Assembly: GCA_014655195.1 (NCBI GenBank)
Contig: BNBH01000005.1
Coordinates: 124,334-188,333, forward strand
Reading direction: 5' to 3'
Length of the DNA: 64,000 nt
Source: Streptomyces cellulosae
Lineage (GTDB): Bacteria > Actinomycetota > Actinomycetes > Streptomycetales > Streptomycetaceae
Shown here: positions 33,567 through 47,129 of the stretch, in pieces
How positions within the stretch are numbered: position 1 is the stretch's first letter
How the letters are laid out: each line of letters begins with the position of its first letter
Translations under genes and position numbers: made by a program
Notes under the pieces: generated by a model
The model's database searches: none
The model's input: the letters and a program-made list of their open reading frames with translations, nothing else
Told to the model about the DNA's origin: nothing

Positions 33567-35509
33567 GTGAGCGGAACGTCCGAAGGGCCGACGCCCGCGA
33601 CTGAGCTCAACCGGCCGGTCGTCACGGAGAGTGAGATCCTGTCGGCTTCCGGTGCGGAGTTCTCCGAGCCTGTTGAGGTCGTCGAGCCGGTGGATCCGGC
33701 CGGCCCCGAGCCTGTCGAGCCGGCTGGGCCGGTGGACCAGGCCGATCCGGTGCGGCTGGTCGACTCCGCCGAGCCCGCCTCCTCCCACTCGCCCGCGCCC
33801 CCGTCCTACCGCTCCGTCTTCACCGCCGCCCCGCTCGCCATGGCCGTCGTCGACCGTGAGGGCATGGTCACCGGCGCCAACGCTGCCCTCGCCGACCTGC
33901 TCGGCCGCGACCAGGACAGCCTCACCGGCGCCGTCGCCGCCGACCTGGTCGACCTCGCTTCCGACGCCCGCACCTGGCACGCCTACCGCGAACTGCTGCG
34001 CGGCCGCCGGGCCCGGCTGCGCTGCACCCGCCGGCTGAAGCACCCCGAGGGGCACGCCCTGTGGGTGCGGGTCACGGTCGCCCCGCTGCCCCCCGACGGC
34101 GGCGGGGTCCTCGTGTCCGTCGCCGATATCAGCGACCACCGCGCCCTCCAGGCCCGGCTGCGCCACCTCCGTATGCACGACCCGGTGACCCGGCTGCCCA
34201 ACCGCACCCTGTTCTTCGAACGGCTGACCACCGCCCTGGAGGCGGAGTCGTACGCGGAGAGCGGCACCGGCCGGATCGGGGTCTGCTACCTCGACCTGGA
34301 CGGCTTCAAGGCCGTCAACGACACCCTCGGCCACCGCGTCGGCGACCAGTTGCTCGCCGCCGTCGCCGACCGGCTCACCCGGTGCGCGCAGGACGCCGGC
34401 CGGGCCCGCGCCGGGATTCCGCTGGTGGCACGGCTCGGCGGCGACGAGTTCGCGCTGCTCGTGGAGGACTCCACCGGCACCGAACAGCTCGCCGACCTCG
34501 CCGAGTCGCTGCTCGACGCGATCCAGGAGCCGTTCGACCTGTCCGGCCGCCGTCTCAAGGTGTCCGCCTCCATCGGCGTGGTCGAACGGCACGCCGCCGG
34601 GACCACGCCCACCGCGCTGATGCAGGCCGCCGACACCACGCTGTACTGGGCGAAAGCCGACGGCAAGGCCCGCTGGACGCTGTTCGACCCCGAGCGCAAC
34701 GCCTCCCGCGTCACCCGGCAGGCACTCGCCTCCTCCCTCCGCCCGGCCATCGACCGCGGCGAGTTCGCCCTGGAGTACCAGCCGCTGGTCGGCATGGACG
34801 ACGACCGCGTGCACGGGGTGGAGGCCCTGATCCGCTGGCACCATCCCCGCTTCGGCACGCTCACGCCGAATCGGTTCATCTCCCTGGCGGAGGAGGACGG
34901 TTCGATCGTTCCGCTCGGCCGCTGGGTGCTGCGCACCGCCTGCCGGCAGGCGCGCGACTGGCAGACGCGGTACCCGGACGAACCGCCGATCTTCGTCAGC
35001 GTGAACGTGGCGGTCCGTCAGGTCTGGGACTCCGACCTGGTCGCGGACGTCGCCGACACCCTGGAGGAGACCGGGCTGCCCCCGCACCTGCTCCAGCTGG
35101 AGCTGACCGAGTCCGCGGTGATGGGCTCCTCGGGCAGGCCGTTGCAGGCGCTCAAGGCCCTCAGCGACATGGGCGTCCGCATCGCCATCGACGACTTCGG
35201 CACCGGCTACTCCAACCTCGCCTACCTCAGCAGGCTGCCGGTGTCCGTGCTGAAGCTCGACGGCTCCTTCGTCCGCGGCTTCCAGATCGAGGACCGCGCC
35301 GGCCAGGGCAGCCCGGCGGACGAGGTCATCGTCGAGGCGATGGTGCAACTCGCCCACCGGCTGGGGCTGACCGTCACCGCGGAGTGCGTGGAGACCTCCG
35401 CGCAGGCCACCCGGCTGCGCCGGATCGGCTGCGACACCGGGCAGGGCTGGCTGTACTCACGGCCCGTCCCGCCCGACCGCATCTCCGAGCTCCTCGGCAC
35501 CCCCGGCGT

Positions 35510-35534
<25 letters not shown>
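33567..35534 (+). CDS. cdgA: CdgA: PAS-GGDEF-EAL cyclic-di-GMP protein
   Basis: 655 residues from GTG 33567, 6 nt after GGGAG. A disordered N-terminus made of repeats such as EPVE/DPAGPE (to about 75) precedes a PAS domain ([20 protein letters not shown]). The diguanylate cyclase domain has [17 protein letters not shown] and an intact [14 protein letters not shown] (about 290). The EAL domain has [13 protein letters not shown] (about 418), [25 protein letters not shown] and TAECVET, all metal ligands present. Both halves could be active. Length and order match S. coelicolor CdgA, which controls development and antibiotic production. Its 3' end overlaps the convergent LLM gene by 25 nt. Confidence 0.9.
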
Positions 35535-36604
<1,070 letters not shown>

Positions 36605-37048
36605 GTGGGTGCCTCCTGTCGAACGTCCTCGCACTCGGTGCATGTGCGGTGGGAGGAACAGGCGGTGGTCCCCGGTTATTCCCCCGGCCGGGGGTGTGCC
36701 ATATGCATGCTCGACCACTCTGGGGCACGTACATCCAGTGCGAACCGGGGCAGGGCGTGGCATCGGGGAGCCGTATGGAGCGGTCGGGTGAAGTTGTGGG
36801 GTACGCGTCCGGTATCCGCACTCAACGGCCCATTGAGACGGTGCGTCGCCGACTCGGTGTGGTGCATCCCACACCGGTCCATAGCGTGATCAAGCCTCAC
36901 AGGCCCCTTCTCAAACGTAACGATCATCACGCGCGCTACATGAATCTCCGACGTCAATGCCCGTTTGCTGCCCATTGACCTGACGTTCGGTAACGGGGTG
37001 GGGTACGGAAGGCAACTATGTGGGCTCTGTGGGTGGGGTGTGGCGGGG
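36605..37048. other. Border of the accessory region, promoter for the LamG gene
   Basis: About 440 bases without a gene. From about 36880 the GC content falls clearly (for example CTTCTCAAACGTAACGATCA). A short dyad GGTGTGG/CCACACC lies at about 36857-36876. GGAAGG at 37007-37012 is a good ribosome site for ATG 37018, but that frame soon ends; the LamG frame uses ATG 37049 or GTG 37040, so another small frameshift may exist here. Confidence 0.4.
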
Positions 37049-38176
37049 ATGTGGGGCCGAAGTCGAGGCAGGGCGAAGATCGTTGGCGTCCTGATGGGCG
37101 CAGCGTTGGCCGTCGGGTCGACTCCGGCGCTGACCGGTGAGGCCGTGGCGGGCATGCCGGATTCGCCGACAAGCACGGCGAAGACTGCCGACCACGGCGG
37201 CGGTGGCCTCACGGAGGCCGAAGCGCTGGCCAAGGCCAAGAAGACCGGCGAGCCCGTGGAAGTTGTGTCGCTGCGCGGGGAGGCGAGTGAGGTCTTCGCG
37301 ACTCCGGACGGTCGGTTGCAAGCGCGTGAATATCTGCGCCCGGTGTGGACCCGCATCCACGGCGGCTGGAAGCGGGTCGACACCGACCTGACGTCTACGA
37401 GCGAGGGCACCATCGCCCCCGAGGCGTCGGCCATAAATCTGGAGTTTTCCGGCGGAGGAGAGAGCCCGCTGGTGCGTATGGAGCGCGCCGGGCGTGAACT
37501 GAGCCTGACCTGGCCCACGCCGCTGCCGAAGCCCGAGGTCGAGGGTCCGGTCGCCACGTACCCGTCGGTGCTGCCGGATGTCGATTTGCGGATGACGGCG
37601 CAGCAGGACGGGTTCACCCAGTTGCTGGTGGTCAAGACGGCGGAAGCCGCCGCGAGCCCGGAGCTCGCCCAGCTGCGGCTGGAGCTGGAGACACGTGGTC
37701 TGTCGGTGGAGGAGACCGAAGAGGGGGGACTGCAGGCACTCGACCGGGGAGCCGAGTCGCCGGTCTTCGAGGCTCCACGGCCGATGATGTGGGATTCAAG
37801 CCCAGGAGAGAGCCCGGCAGGCGCGGAACCGAGCAAGGCAGCGCCAGGTGAGAAAGCCGACGGCAGGAGCGCGTCGGCCGGCGCGGCAGCGGGGTCGGGC
37901 GATCAGCCGGGCGCGGGGGAGTCGGGCAAGCTCGCCCCTGTCGGGGTTGACGTGGCGGAGGGGCAGGACGAACTGGTTCTGACGCCGGACGCGGATGTGC
38001 TGAAGGGAGAGGACACCGAGTACCCGGTGTTCATCGACCCTCAGTGGTACACCCCCAAGGCCTCCGCATGGACGATGGTGTCCAAGTACTGGGCGGATTC
38101 ACCACAGTGGAAGTTCAACGGTGACTCTGATTCGGGCCTGGGCTACTGCAACTGGAACTACTGCAAGCCGCCATGA
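37049..38176 (+). pseudogene. LamG/DNRLRE secreted protein, N-terminal fragment (frameshifted)
   Basis: The frame from ATG 37049 gives a signal peptide (IVGVLMGAALAVGSTPALTG), then the conserved front of Streptomyces LamG-RHS companion proteins (VWTRIHGGWKRVDTDL, YPSVLPDVDLRMTAQQDGFT) and a Pro/Ala linker, ending at TGA 38174-38176 after YCNWNYCKPP. The protein clearly continues in another frame (HDTKRLFYRIPVSKFAG from 38172). One extra C around 38168-38172 explains the break. See the next two fragments. Confidence 0.8.
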
Positions 38177-40316
38177 CACCAAGCGTCTCTTCTACCGCAT
38201 CCCAGTGTCCAAGTTCGCGGGACGCAGCATCCTGTCGGCGGAATTCGTCGTACGCAACACCTGGTCGGCGTCGTGCTCCGACCGTGGCGTGCAGCTGTGG
38301 CGTACCAAGGACATCAGCTCGTCCACCACGTGGAACTCCCAGAACGCCTCGGGCTTCTGGATTGACCACCTCAAGACCGAGGAGTTCGCGTACGGGTACG
38401 AGGGGTGCGCTGCCAAGGACGCCGAGTTCGAGGTGAAGTCGGCTGTCCAGCAGGCCGCGAACGGCAAGTGGTCGACGATGACCTTCGGTCTGCGGGCGTC
38501 GAGCGAAAGTGACGGCTACGGCTGGAAGCGGTTCTCGGACAACGCCTATCTCCGGGTCGAGTACAACCGTCCGCCGGCCCAGCTGAAGATGTCGCAGCTC
38601 ACGATGACTTACGGTGGTACCTGCAAGACCCCGTACCCCCCTGCCCGCGTCCGCACTCTTGGCACGATCCGCGCGAACAACGTCACCGATCCTGACGGGG
38701 ACAACGTCGGTGTGCAGTTCCAGGCGAAGTGGGACGGAGGCTCGTGGAGTCCGACTCGTGCGGCGGGCAAGGCATCGGGCTCGTCGTTCGCGATCTCTCT
38801 GCCGTCGTCGATCCCGAAGAACAAGACCGTCCGCTGGTACGCCAGGGTCTTCGACGGGGCGCAGTACTCACCGTGGTCACATGCGGGGGCCGCGTCGGCG
38901 TGCTACTTCGTCTACGACACCAGCGTGCCTCAGGCGCCGACCGTGAGCTCGGGCGAGTATCCGGAATCGGATCCGGCCAACCCCGAGGACCCCTGGTACG
39001 ACGGGGTGGGCCAGTACGGGTCGTTCACCGTCGACGGAGTCGACTCGGACGTGACGACGTACTGGTACGGCATCAACGGGGATCCGACCTCAAGAAACAA
39101 GATCACCACCTCGGGCGGTGCCGCGCGGATCGCGAAGGTGCTGCCGGCCAGACCCGGCGTGAACTTCTTCACGGCACAGGCCTTCGATTCGGCCGGTAAC
39201 GGCAGTGAGATCCGCACCTACCAGTACCGGGTGAAGGCCGGGCAGCCCGACCGGGCGACATGGCAGATGGACGAGGGCGCGGGGGCGAACCAGGCGAAGG
39301 GATCGACACCCCCGCGCACCCTGAAGCTGCTCGGTGGCACGACCGCCGAAGCCGAAGGCGCGGTCGGCACGGCGGTGCGGTTCAACGGCACGGACGGATA
39401 TGCCGACACCGACCTCTCACCGGTCAACACCACACAGGGCTTCACCGTCTCCGCGTGGGTCAACTTCGATCAGCAGCCCACCCGATCGATGGTGGTGGCG
39501 ACCCAGCCGGGCAACATCACGGCCGGTTTCGAGCTCTACTACTCCCCGGTCCACGGATGGGTGTTCAACCAGCACGCATCGGACACCGCCGGTGCCGCAT
39601 CGGTCATGGCGAAGGCTGCCACGCCCGCCCCGGTCACGGTGGGCAAGTGGACGCACGTTGCCGGATCCTACGACGCGACCCTGGACCGGCTTCGCCTGTA
39701 CGTCGACGGTCAACTGGTCGGCGAGAAGTCCTGGTCGACCCCCTGGAACGCCCGCCGCGGTCTCAGAATCGGGGCCGGTTCCTACAGCGGGACGCCCGGC
39801 AACTTCTTCTCCGGCGCCATCGACGACGTGCAGATCTTCAATCGGCAGCTGGAGGACAGCGAGGTCACTCAGCTGCACGCGAAGCAGACCGTCGGCGACC
39901 CAGGCTCGCCCGCGATCGCGGTGTTCCCCATGGACGAGGCAGCCGGCGCGACGGAGATCGTCGGACACGGCGGAGTGATCCCGGCGACCTACCACGGAAC
40001 GGTCACCACGGGCGTGCCGGGAGTCGCGGGCAAGGCCGCCCGCTTCGACGGCACCACCGGCTACGCGAAGGTCGGCGAAACGAGCGCCCCACACGTGAAC
40101 ACCTTCCGCAGCTTCACCGTCTCGGCCTGGGCCAAACTGGACTCCCTGGCGTCTGAGAGCGGCGTGGTGGTGCTGCAGGCCGGCAAGGAACGGCCCGGGA
40201 TGGAGCTGTACTACTCCGCCGCCGCCCAGCAGTGGGCCTTCGCCCAGTACACCGCGGACTCGGCGGACGCGGGCATCACCCGTGTCACGCAGCCCGCCGG
40301 CGCAAAGGCCTACGCC
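38172..40316 (+). pseudogene. LamG/DNRLRE secreted protein, middle fragment
   Basis: Second frame of the same gene. It begins with a DNRLRE-type domain (YRIPVSKFAGRSILSAEFVV, FVVRNTWSASCSDRGVQLWR) followed by an Fn3-like part and two LamG/concanavalin-like domains: VGTAVRFNGTDGYADTDLSP with FTVSAWVNFDQQPTRSMVV, and GKAARFDGTTGYAKVGETSA with FTVSAWAKLDS. Each has the expected WTHVAGSYDAT or equivalent. The frame is left at about 40317, within the second LamG domain. No start of its own. Confidence 0.8.
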
Positions 40317-40317
40317 A

Positions 40318-41334
40318 TGGAATGGGGCGCACCTGGTCGGAGTGCACGACACGGACGACAACACGCTCACCCTGTACGTGAATGGCACGAAAGCCGGCTC
40401 CGTCACCCAGAACAGCCCTTTCTACGCCGACAGATCGATGTACATCGGCGTCGGCGACTTCGGCGGAGCGAAGCAGTTCTTCTTTCCCGGCACCGTCGAC
40501 GACGTACGGGTGCAGGACCGACCGGTCTCCGCCGAAGAGGTGCAGCAGATGTTCAAGCAGCGGCCACTGGTCAAGGGCCGTTGGATGCTGGACCAAGCCA
40601 CCACGACCACCCCGGCCACCAGTCCTGACGCCTCGGCCGAGAACCGGGCACTGGTCCTGGGCGGCGGTGCAAGGACCGGCTTCGGCTGGGTTGACGACGG
40701 AGCGCTGGAACTGGACGGCATCGACGACCATGCCGCGACCGCCACGGCCGTCGTTGACACGAACGCCAGCTTCACAGTGATGGGCTGGGCCCAGGCCGCA
40801 GGCACGCCTGCCGACAGTGCGGCCGTCCTGAGTATGCCCGGCACGACCAACAGCGCTTTCGCGGTACGACATGTACCTGCGCCCGAGGATGAGGACGACG
40901 CTGGACGCTGGGAAATCTCGATGCCGGATTCCGACTCGGCGGGTGCCACAGTCGTGCGAGTGGAGAACCACCGGTTCTACGACGCACGGGACTGGAACCA
41001 CTTGACGCTCGTGTCCGACGGCTCCACCAAGGAAGTCCGGCTCTACGTGAACGGCGAGTTGGAAGAGGTCGCCTGCGCGGACGGGGACGGCGACGGCGAG
41101 TCCGACGACACCACCTGCGCCGACCGAATGTCGTGGGCCGAGAACGTGCTGTCGTACAAGGCCACGGGCGGACTGCAGATCGGCCGGGCCAGGACCTCCG
41201 GGGAGTGGGGCGAGTACTGGCCCGGGTCTGTCGATGACGTGTGGGTTTTCCAGGGTGCGCTGAGTGAGCTGCAGATCGCCCGCCTGTCGCTGGGCTGGCC
41301 GGGGATCCCCACCGAGGTACCCGGCGATGGCTGA
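40318..41334 (+). pseudogene. LamG/DNRLRE secreted protein, C-terminal fragment
   Basis: Third frame. Resumes with W-NGAHLVGVHDTDDN, the end of the second LamG domain (PGTVDDVRVQDRPVSAEEVQ), then a third LamG domain (LELDGIDDHAATATAVVDTN, NASFTVMGWAQAAG, GSVDDVWVFQGALSELQIAR) to TGA at 41332-41334. A small in-frame-breaking insertion lies around 40317-40325 (expected AYAWTHLVG, present AYAMEWGA or WNGAH). The RHS gene starts 63 nt later, so the two form an operon. Confidence 0.8.
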
Positions 41335-41397
41335 CCTGCCGTCGGTCTCCCGCATCTCCCACCCCGCCGCACCGACCGCGTATGACGAAGGACGAGG

Positions 41398-42455
41398 ATG
41401 AACGGTAGATCCCGGACGCGAGTCCCTGCCCTGCGCCGCCGCATCGCTCTGGCCTCGGCCACGGTGATGATCGGTACCTTGCTCCAGGCGGCGGCCCAGC
41501 CCGCGTCGGTCGCAGCCGACCGCGACTCCGGCCGCCCCGACCTGCCCGCGTCGGAGAAGCCGGTGGAGGTCTCGGCCGTCCCGGTGATCCCGCGTACTCC
41601 GACGAAGGGCCCGCGCACTCCCGCGAAGGCCCCGCGGGCGGCCTGGCCGCTGGCAGGCGTGGCGACCATCGACCCGCCAGAGGACTCATCGTCCGTCGTA
41701 CGGGCGAAAGGGCTGCCGCTGGCGGTCGGCGGCAAGCAAGCGCCCGAGAAGGTGCGGGCCCGGATATTCGATCGGGAGAGCGCCAGACAGGTTGGCGCGG
41801 ACGGTCTGCTGTTCAGTCTGGAAGCCGACGAGCCCGACACGACCACGAAGAGGAAGGGGGGCGTCGTACGGGCTCGGCTCGACTATTCCTCCATCGCCGA
41901 GGCGTTCGGTGGCGGTTATGCCGACCGGCTGCGCCTGGTCGAGTTGCCGACCTGCGCGCTCACCACCCCGGCCAAGGCCGCCTGCCGTAAGGCCACTCCC
42001 ATCGAGGCCGTCAACGACACCGAGTCGGCGACCCTCACCGCATCGAGCGTCCCGCTGAAGGCTTCCGGCGCCACCGTCCTTGCGGCCGTCGCCGACGACG
42101 CGAGCATGGGCGGCGACTACAAGGCCACTCCGTTGTCGTCGTCGGCGCAGTGGAGTACCAGCCTCAACACCGGCGACTTCTCGTGGTCGTACGCGATGAA
42201 CGTGCCTGATGTACCGGGCGGGTTGCTGCCGAGCGTGGGGATCTCGTACTCCTCAGGGTCTGTCGACGGCCGGTCCGGCAACTCCAACAACCAGGGATCC
42301 TGGGTCGGCGACGGTTTCGACATGTGGCCCGGCTCCATCGAGCGGCGCTACAAGTCCTGCATGGACGACGGAATCGAGCACGCCGACGGTGGGAAGCCGG
42401 CCGACCTGTGCTGGGCGTACGACAACGCGTTCATCTCCTTCAACGGCAAGGGGGT
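41398..42455 (+). pseudogene. RHS polymorphic toxin, N-terminal fragment (frameshifted)
   Basis: From ATG 41398, six nt after a GAGGATG-like site. A signal peptide (RRRIALASATVMIGTLLQAA) is followed by the secreted RHS leader (GDFSWSYAMNVPDVPGGLLP, YSSGSVDGRSGNSNNQGSWV, DMWPGSIERRYKSCMDDG). The frame is broken at the G run 42450-42454: five G give NGKGVSWCRT, whereas a sixth G would give NGKGGELVPDGTD, the conserved continuation. The broken frame runs on to 43044 in non-coding sequence. Confidence 0.85.
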
Positions 42456-45400
42456 GAGCTGGTGCCGGACGGCACCGACCTCTTCCGGCTGCGCGACGAC
42501 GACGGCACCAAGATCCAGCGGATGCGCGGCTCCTCCTCCGACGTGCGAGCCAACGATGCGCGGAACGACGAGTACTGGAAAGTCACCACTCCGGACGGAG
42601 TGCAGTACTACTTCGGCTACAACCGGCTGCCCGGCTGGACCGACGGCAAGGAGACCACCAACTCCACGTGGACCGCTCCGGTCTTCGGCGATGACGTCAA
42701 TGAACCGTGCCATGCCTCGTCGTTCGCCGAATCCTGGTGCCAGCAGGGCTGGCGGTGGAATCTCGACTACGTCGTCGACCCGCACGGCAACGCGATCGCG
42801 TACTACTACGACAAGGAGTGGAACTCTTACGGCCGCAACCTGGATGAGAAGGCCAACACGCGATACGTGCGAGGCGGCAGCCTCGACCGGATCGAGTACG
42901 GTCTGCGCTCCTCCGCCATGTACGCACAGCCGCTGGCAAAGGTCGACTTCACCAGCGGTAAACGCTGCCTGCCTGAAGGGAACTCCACCTGCGACGACAT
43001 CGACGAGGACGCCTCTCACTGGTACGACACACCGTGGGACCTGAACTGCGACGAAGGCGCCACCTGTGATCAGGGCCGACTCGCCCCGGTGTTCTTCACC
43101 CAAAAACGACTGACCTCTGTCGCCACCCAGGTACTGAAGTCCGGCGACTATACGAACGTCGATTCCTGGGAACTCGTCCACCGCTGGGGTATGGCCGACA
43201 CCGATTACCAACTGCTGCTTGACTCCGTACAGCGCACCGGCCACAGCGCCACTCCGGCGATCACTCTCCCGAAGACCACGTTTGGGTACGTCCAGCGGGC
43301 CAACCGGCTTGACAAGACCGGTGACGGATATGCGCCGTTCATCAAGGCACGACTGAGCAGCGTCGCCGACGAGGCGGGCGGGCAGATCGACGTCGGCTAT
43401 TCGGCGGCGGCCTGCGACGCGGGGGCCCTGCCCACTCCGCAGACCAACACCACCCGTTGCTTCCCTCAGTACATCGGCGGCAGCTCCTCCGACGATCCGG
43501 ACTTGCACTGGTTCAACAAGTACGTCGTTTCCACCGTCACTCTCACCGACCGCACCGGCGGCGCACCGGACCAGGTTACTTCGTACGAGTACCTGGATGG
43601 CGCGGCCTGGCATTACGACGACGATGACGGGCTGACCAAGGAGAAGGAGAAGACCTGGTCACAGTGGCGTGGTTACGGCCACGTCCGGGTGAAGACAGGT
43701 GGACTGGGTGGCGCGGCGGCGATGAAATCGCAGGCCGACACCTACTTCCTGCGCGGCATGGACGGCGACCGCCTCGCGCCCAGCGGCGGCACCAAGTCGG
43801 TCGACGTTACTCTCGGCAGCGGTGAAGGTGACCCGATCACCGACCACGAGTCGGCCGCAGGCTTCGCCTACAAGACCGTGCAGTACTCCGGCCCCGGCGG
43901 CCGGGTATTGAGCAAGGTCGTGAACCGGCCCTGGCACCATGAGACCGCGAAGCGAACCCGCTCCTGGGGCACGGTGACCGCCAACCTCGCCGGCACCGCC
44001 CAGGTTCGCTCGTGGACCTCGCTGGACGACGGCGCGGGCGCCAAGTGGCGTACGACCACGGTGAACAATTCCTTCGACACCGTCGCAGGCCGCATCACCC
44101 GTATCGACGACCGCGGCGACGATGCCACCACTGCCGACGACCGGTGCACCCGTACAACCTTTCCGGCGGCCGGCGCGATCCTCACTCTGCCCTCTCGGGC
44201 TGAGACCGTCGCCATGAACTGCGCCGGGACGCCTGACCGCGCCGAGGACGTCATCTCCGACCTGCGCACCGCTTATGACGGCCGGGCCTACGATGCCGCG
44301 CCGACCAAGGGCGACGCAACGGCGACCGCGGTCCTCAAGTCCCACGACGGCACAACGGCCACCTACGCGGAGAGCGGTGCGACCTACGACGCTTACGGCC
44401 GCAAGCTCACCAGCACCGACCTTACCGGCACCCTCACCGTCGCCTCCGGCACCCTGACCCGCACCGTGCGCACAGACGGCCTTACGACGACCACTGCCTA
44501 CACCCCGTCGACCGGATTCCCCACCTCCGCAAAGGTCACCACGCCTCCTGCGAAGTCTGGTGACAGCAGCACCGCGCTGTCCACGACCACGACGAACGAC
44601 CCGGCACGCGGAGTGCCGCTGACCCAGACCGACAGCAACGACAGAGTCACCAACTTCGCTTACGATGCGCTCGGCCGCACCACCAAGGTCTGGCTCGCCG
44701 ACCGGCGTACGAGTGACATCCCCACGTACGAGTACACCTACAAGGTCACCGGGGACGCACCTATCGCGGTCGGTACCAAAGTCATCGGTAACGACAATTC
44801 CCAGGTCGCCTCGTACGTCCTCTATGACGGTTTCCTGCGACCTCGCCAGTCCCAATCCCCGGGTCCCGACGGCGGACGGCTGCTCACCGATACCTTCTAT
44901 GACGAACGCGGCCTGACAGTAACGGAGTTTCTGCCCTATTACGCTACCTCCGCGCCCTCCACATCCCTGGTTGCACCGGAGGACGCGCTCAGTGTGGAGA
45001 CCCAGAACCGATATGCCCACGACGGTCTCGGTCGGCAGACCGAGCACCGGCAGATCTCCGGCAACGGAGACGGCGGCAAGCTCCTTGGCACTACCCGTAC
45101 TCTTCACGGCGGCGACCGCACCACCGTGATCCCACCCGAGGGCGGCACCGCCACCACCACCCTCAACGATGCCCGCGGGCAGACCACAGAACTGCGCCAG
45201 CACCATCAGCGCATCCCGGAGGCCTCGTACGACACCACCAAGTACGCCTTCACCCCTGCGGGTTACCTGTCCAAGGTGACTGATCCGGCAGGCAACGAGT
45301 GGGATTTCGCGTACGACCTGCTCGGCCGGATGACACGGTCCGACGACCCGGACAAGGGCGCCACTCGCTACCACTACGACGACCGGGGCCGGCTAACCTC

Positions 45401-47129
45401 CACGGTCGACGCCCGTGACACCACGCTCGTCAATGTCTATGACGGCCTCGGCCGCAAGACCGAACTGCGCTCCGGTTCCGTAACTGGCCCGCTGCGCGCC
45501 AAATGGACCTACGACACGCTCAGTAGGGCCAAGGGGTACCTCGCACAGACCACCCGTTATGCCGACGACGGACTGGCCTACACGTCCCAGGTGCTGGCCC
45601 GTGACGGGCTCTACCGGCCGCTGCGCACCTCGGTGACGATCCCGGAGTCCGAGGCCAACATCGGCCTGGCCGGCACGTACCTCTCGGGTGCCTCATACAA
45701 GTCGTCCGGTCTGCTCTTCACTGTGGGCCTGCCCAAGGCAGGCTCCCTGGCCGCGTCGACGATGGCCTACGCCTACGAGGACGACACACTGCGGCCCATC
45801 GCGGTGGAAGGCCCCGTGAACCTCAAGGCCACCACGTCGTACAGCCTCACCGGGAAGCCGCTGCAGTACGAACTGTCCGACTCGGGCAGCAAGAATTCCT
45901 GGGTAACCAACGAGTACGAGCCAGGCACTCAGCGGCTGGCGTCCACCCGCGTTGACCGCCAGGACGTCCCCGGCGTCGACCAAGCCTCCACCTTCCACTA
46001 CGACGAGGCCGGCAACGTCCTCTCCGTCTCGGACACCTCCCGCTCCGGCACGGACACCCAGTGCTTCACTTACGACCACCTGCGCCGTCTGACAGAGGCC
46101 TGGACTCAGTCCACCACCGCCTGCGCGAGCACGCCCAGCGCCCCGGTGCTTGGCGGCCCAGCCCCGTACTGGACCTCTTACGGTTACGACAAGACCGGCA
46201 ACCGCAGCACCGAAGTCCAGCACGACACCACCGGTGACACCACGAAGGACGTCACCAGCACGTACGCCTACCCGGAGCCGGGTGCGGCCTCGGTCCGCCC
46301 GCACGGCCTGAAGGCGGTCACCCGCGTGGGGGCCGGTGTGACGTCCGGCGACTCGTACACCTACGACGCCATCGGCAACACCGACGCCCGCACCCTGGGT
46401 GACGGCACCACACAGGATCTGGAGTGGGACGCCGAAGGCAAGCTCGCCAAGGTCACCGAACCCGTCGAAGGAAGCTCGCCCAAGGTCACCGAGTACGTCT
46501 ACGACGCCGACGGCAACCGTCTGATCTCCCGGGCTCCCACCGAGACCACGCTCTACCTCGGAAGCACCGAGATCACGGTCGCCAAGGGCAGCAGCACACC
46601 CCGTGGCACCCGCTACATCGACCTCGGCGGAGGACACACAGCCGTCCAAGAGGACGACGGCACGGTCTCCTTCACCACAGCGGACCACCACGGCACAGCC
46701 CTGCTCGCCATCGAGGCGTCCACCCAGAAGCTGACCCAGCGCCGTACTTCCCCCTTCGGTGGAATCCGGGGCGAGGAACCGGTGGACTGGCCAGGTACCA
46801 AGGGCTTCGTCGGTGGCACACGGGACACATCCACAGGCCTGACGCATCTGGGCGCCCGTGAGTACGACCCGTCCACGGGCCGTTTCCTCTCGGTCGACCC
46901 GATCATGGACTTGACCGACCCGCAGCAGATCAACGGCTACACGTACAGCAACAACAACCCGCTCACCTTCTCCGACCCGTCGGGTCTGTACTGCGACGGA
47001 TGCAGCGCCAACAACCCGGACTCGGTTTGGCACCCCAGTAAGGGCAACGGGCCGGGCTGCACGCATTACACCTGTTATGACCAGGACGGCAACGACCTAG
47101 CGAGCGGGTCCGGGGGAGGTGGGGGGGGC
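42456..47129 (+). pseudogene. RHS repeat core of the polymorphic toxin
   Basis: About 1,550 codons in one frame: GELVPDGTDLFRLRDDDGTK, YYFGYNRLPGWTDGKE, many YD repeats (YDALGRTTKV, YDLLGRMTRSDD, YDGLGRKTELRSG, YDKTGNRSTE, YDADGNRLISRA) and the RHS core end LGAREYDPSTGRFLSVDPIM followed by NNNPLTFSDPSGLY. This forms the shell that encloses a C-terminal toxin. At 47122-47129 a run of eight G shifts the frame: the core frame goes to a meaningless tail (stop 47300), while the toxin part continues in frame +1. No ribosome site would start this piece alone. Confidence 0.85.

Noticed and set aside
42348..47066. Long open frames of 421, 571 and 457 codons on the minus strand under the RHS core
   Set aside because: They are antisense to a clear RHS coding frame, are Gly/Val/Arg-rich with no family match, and arise from codon bias.
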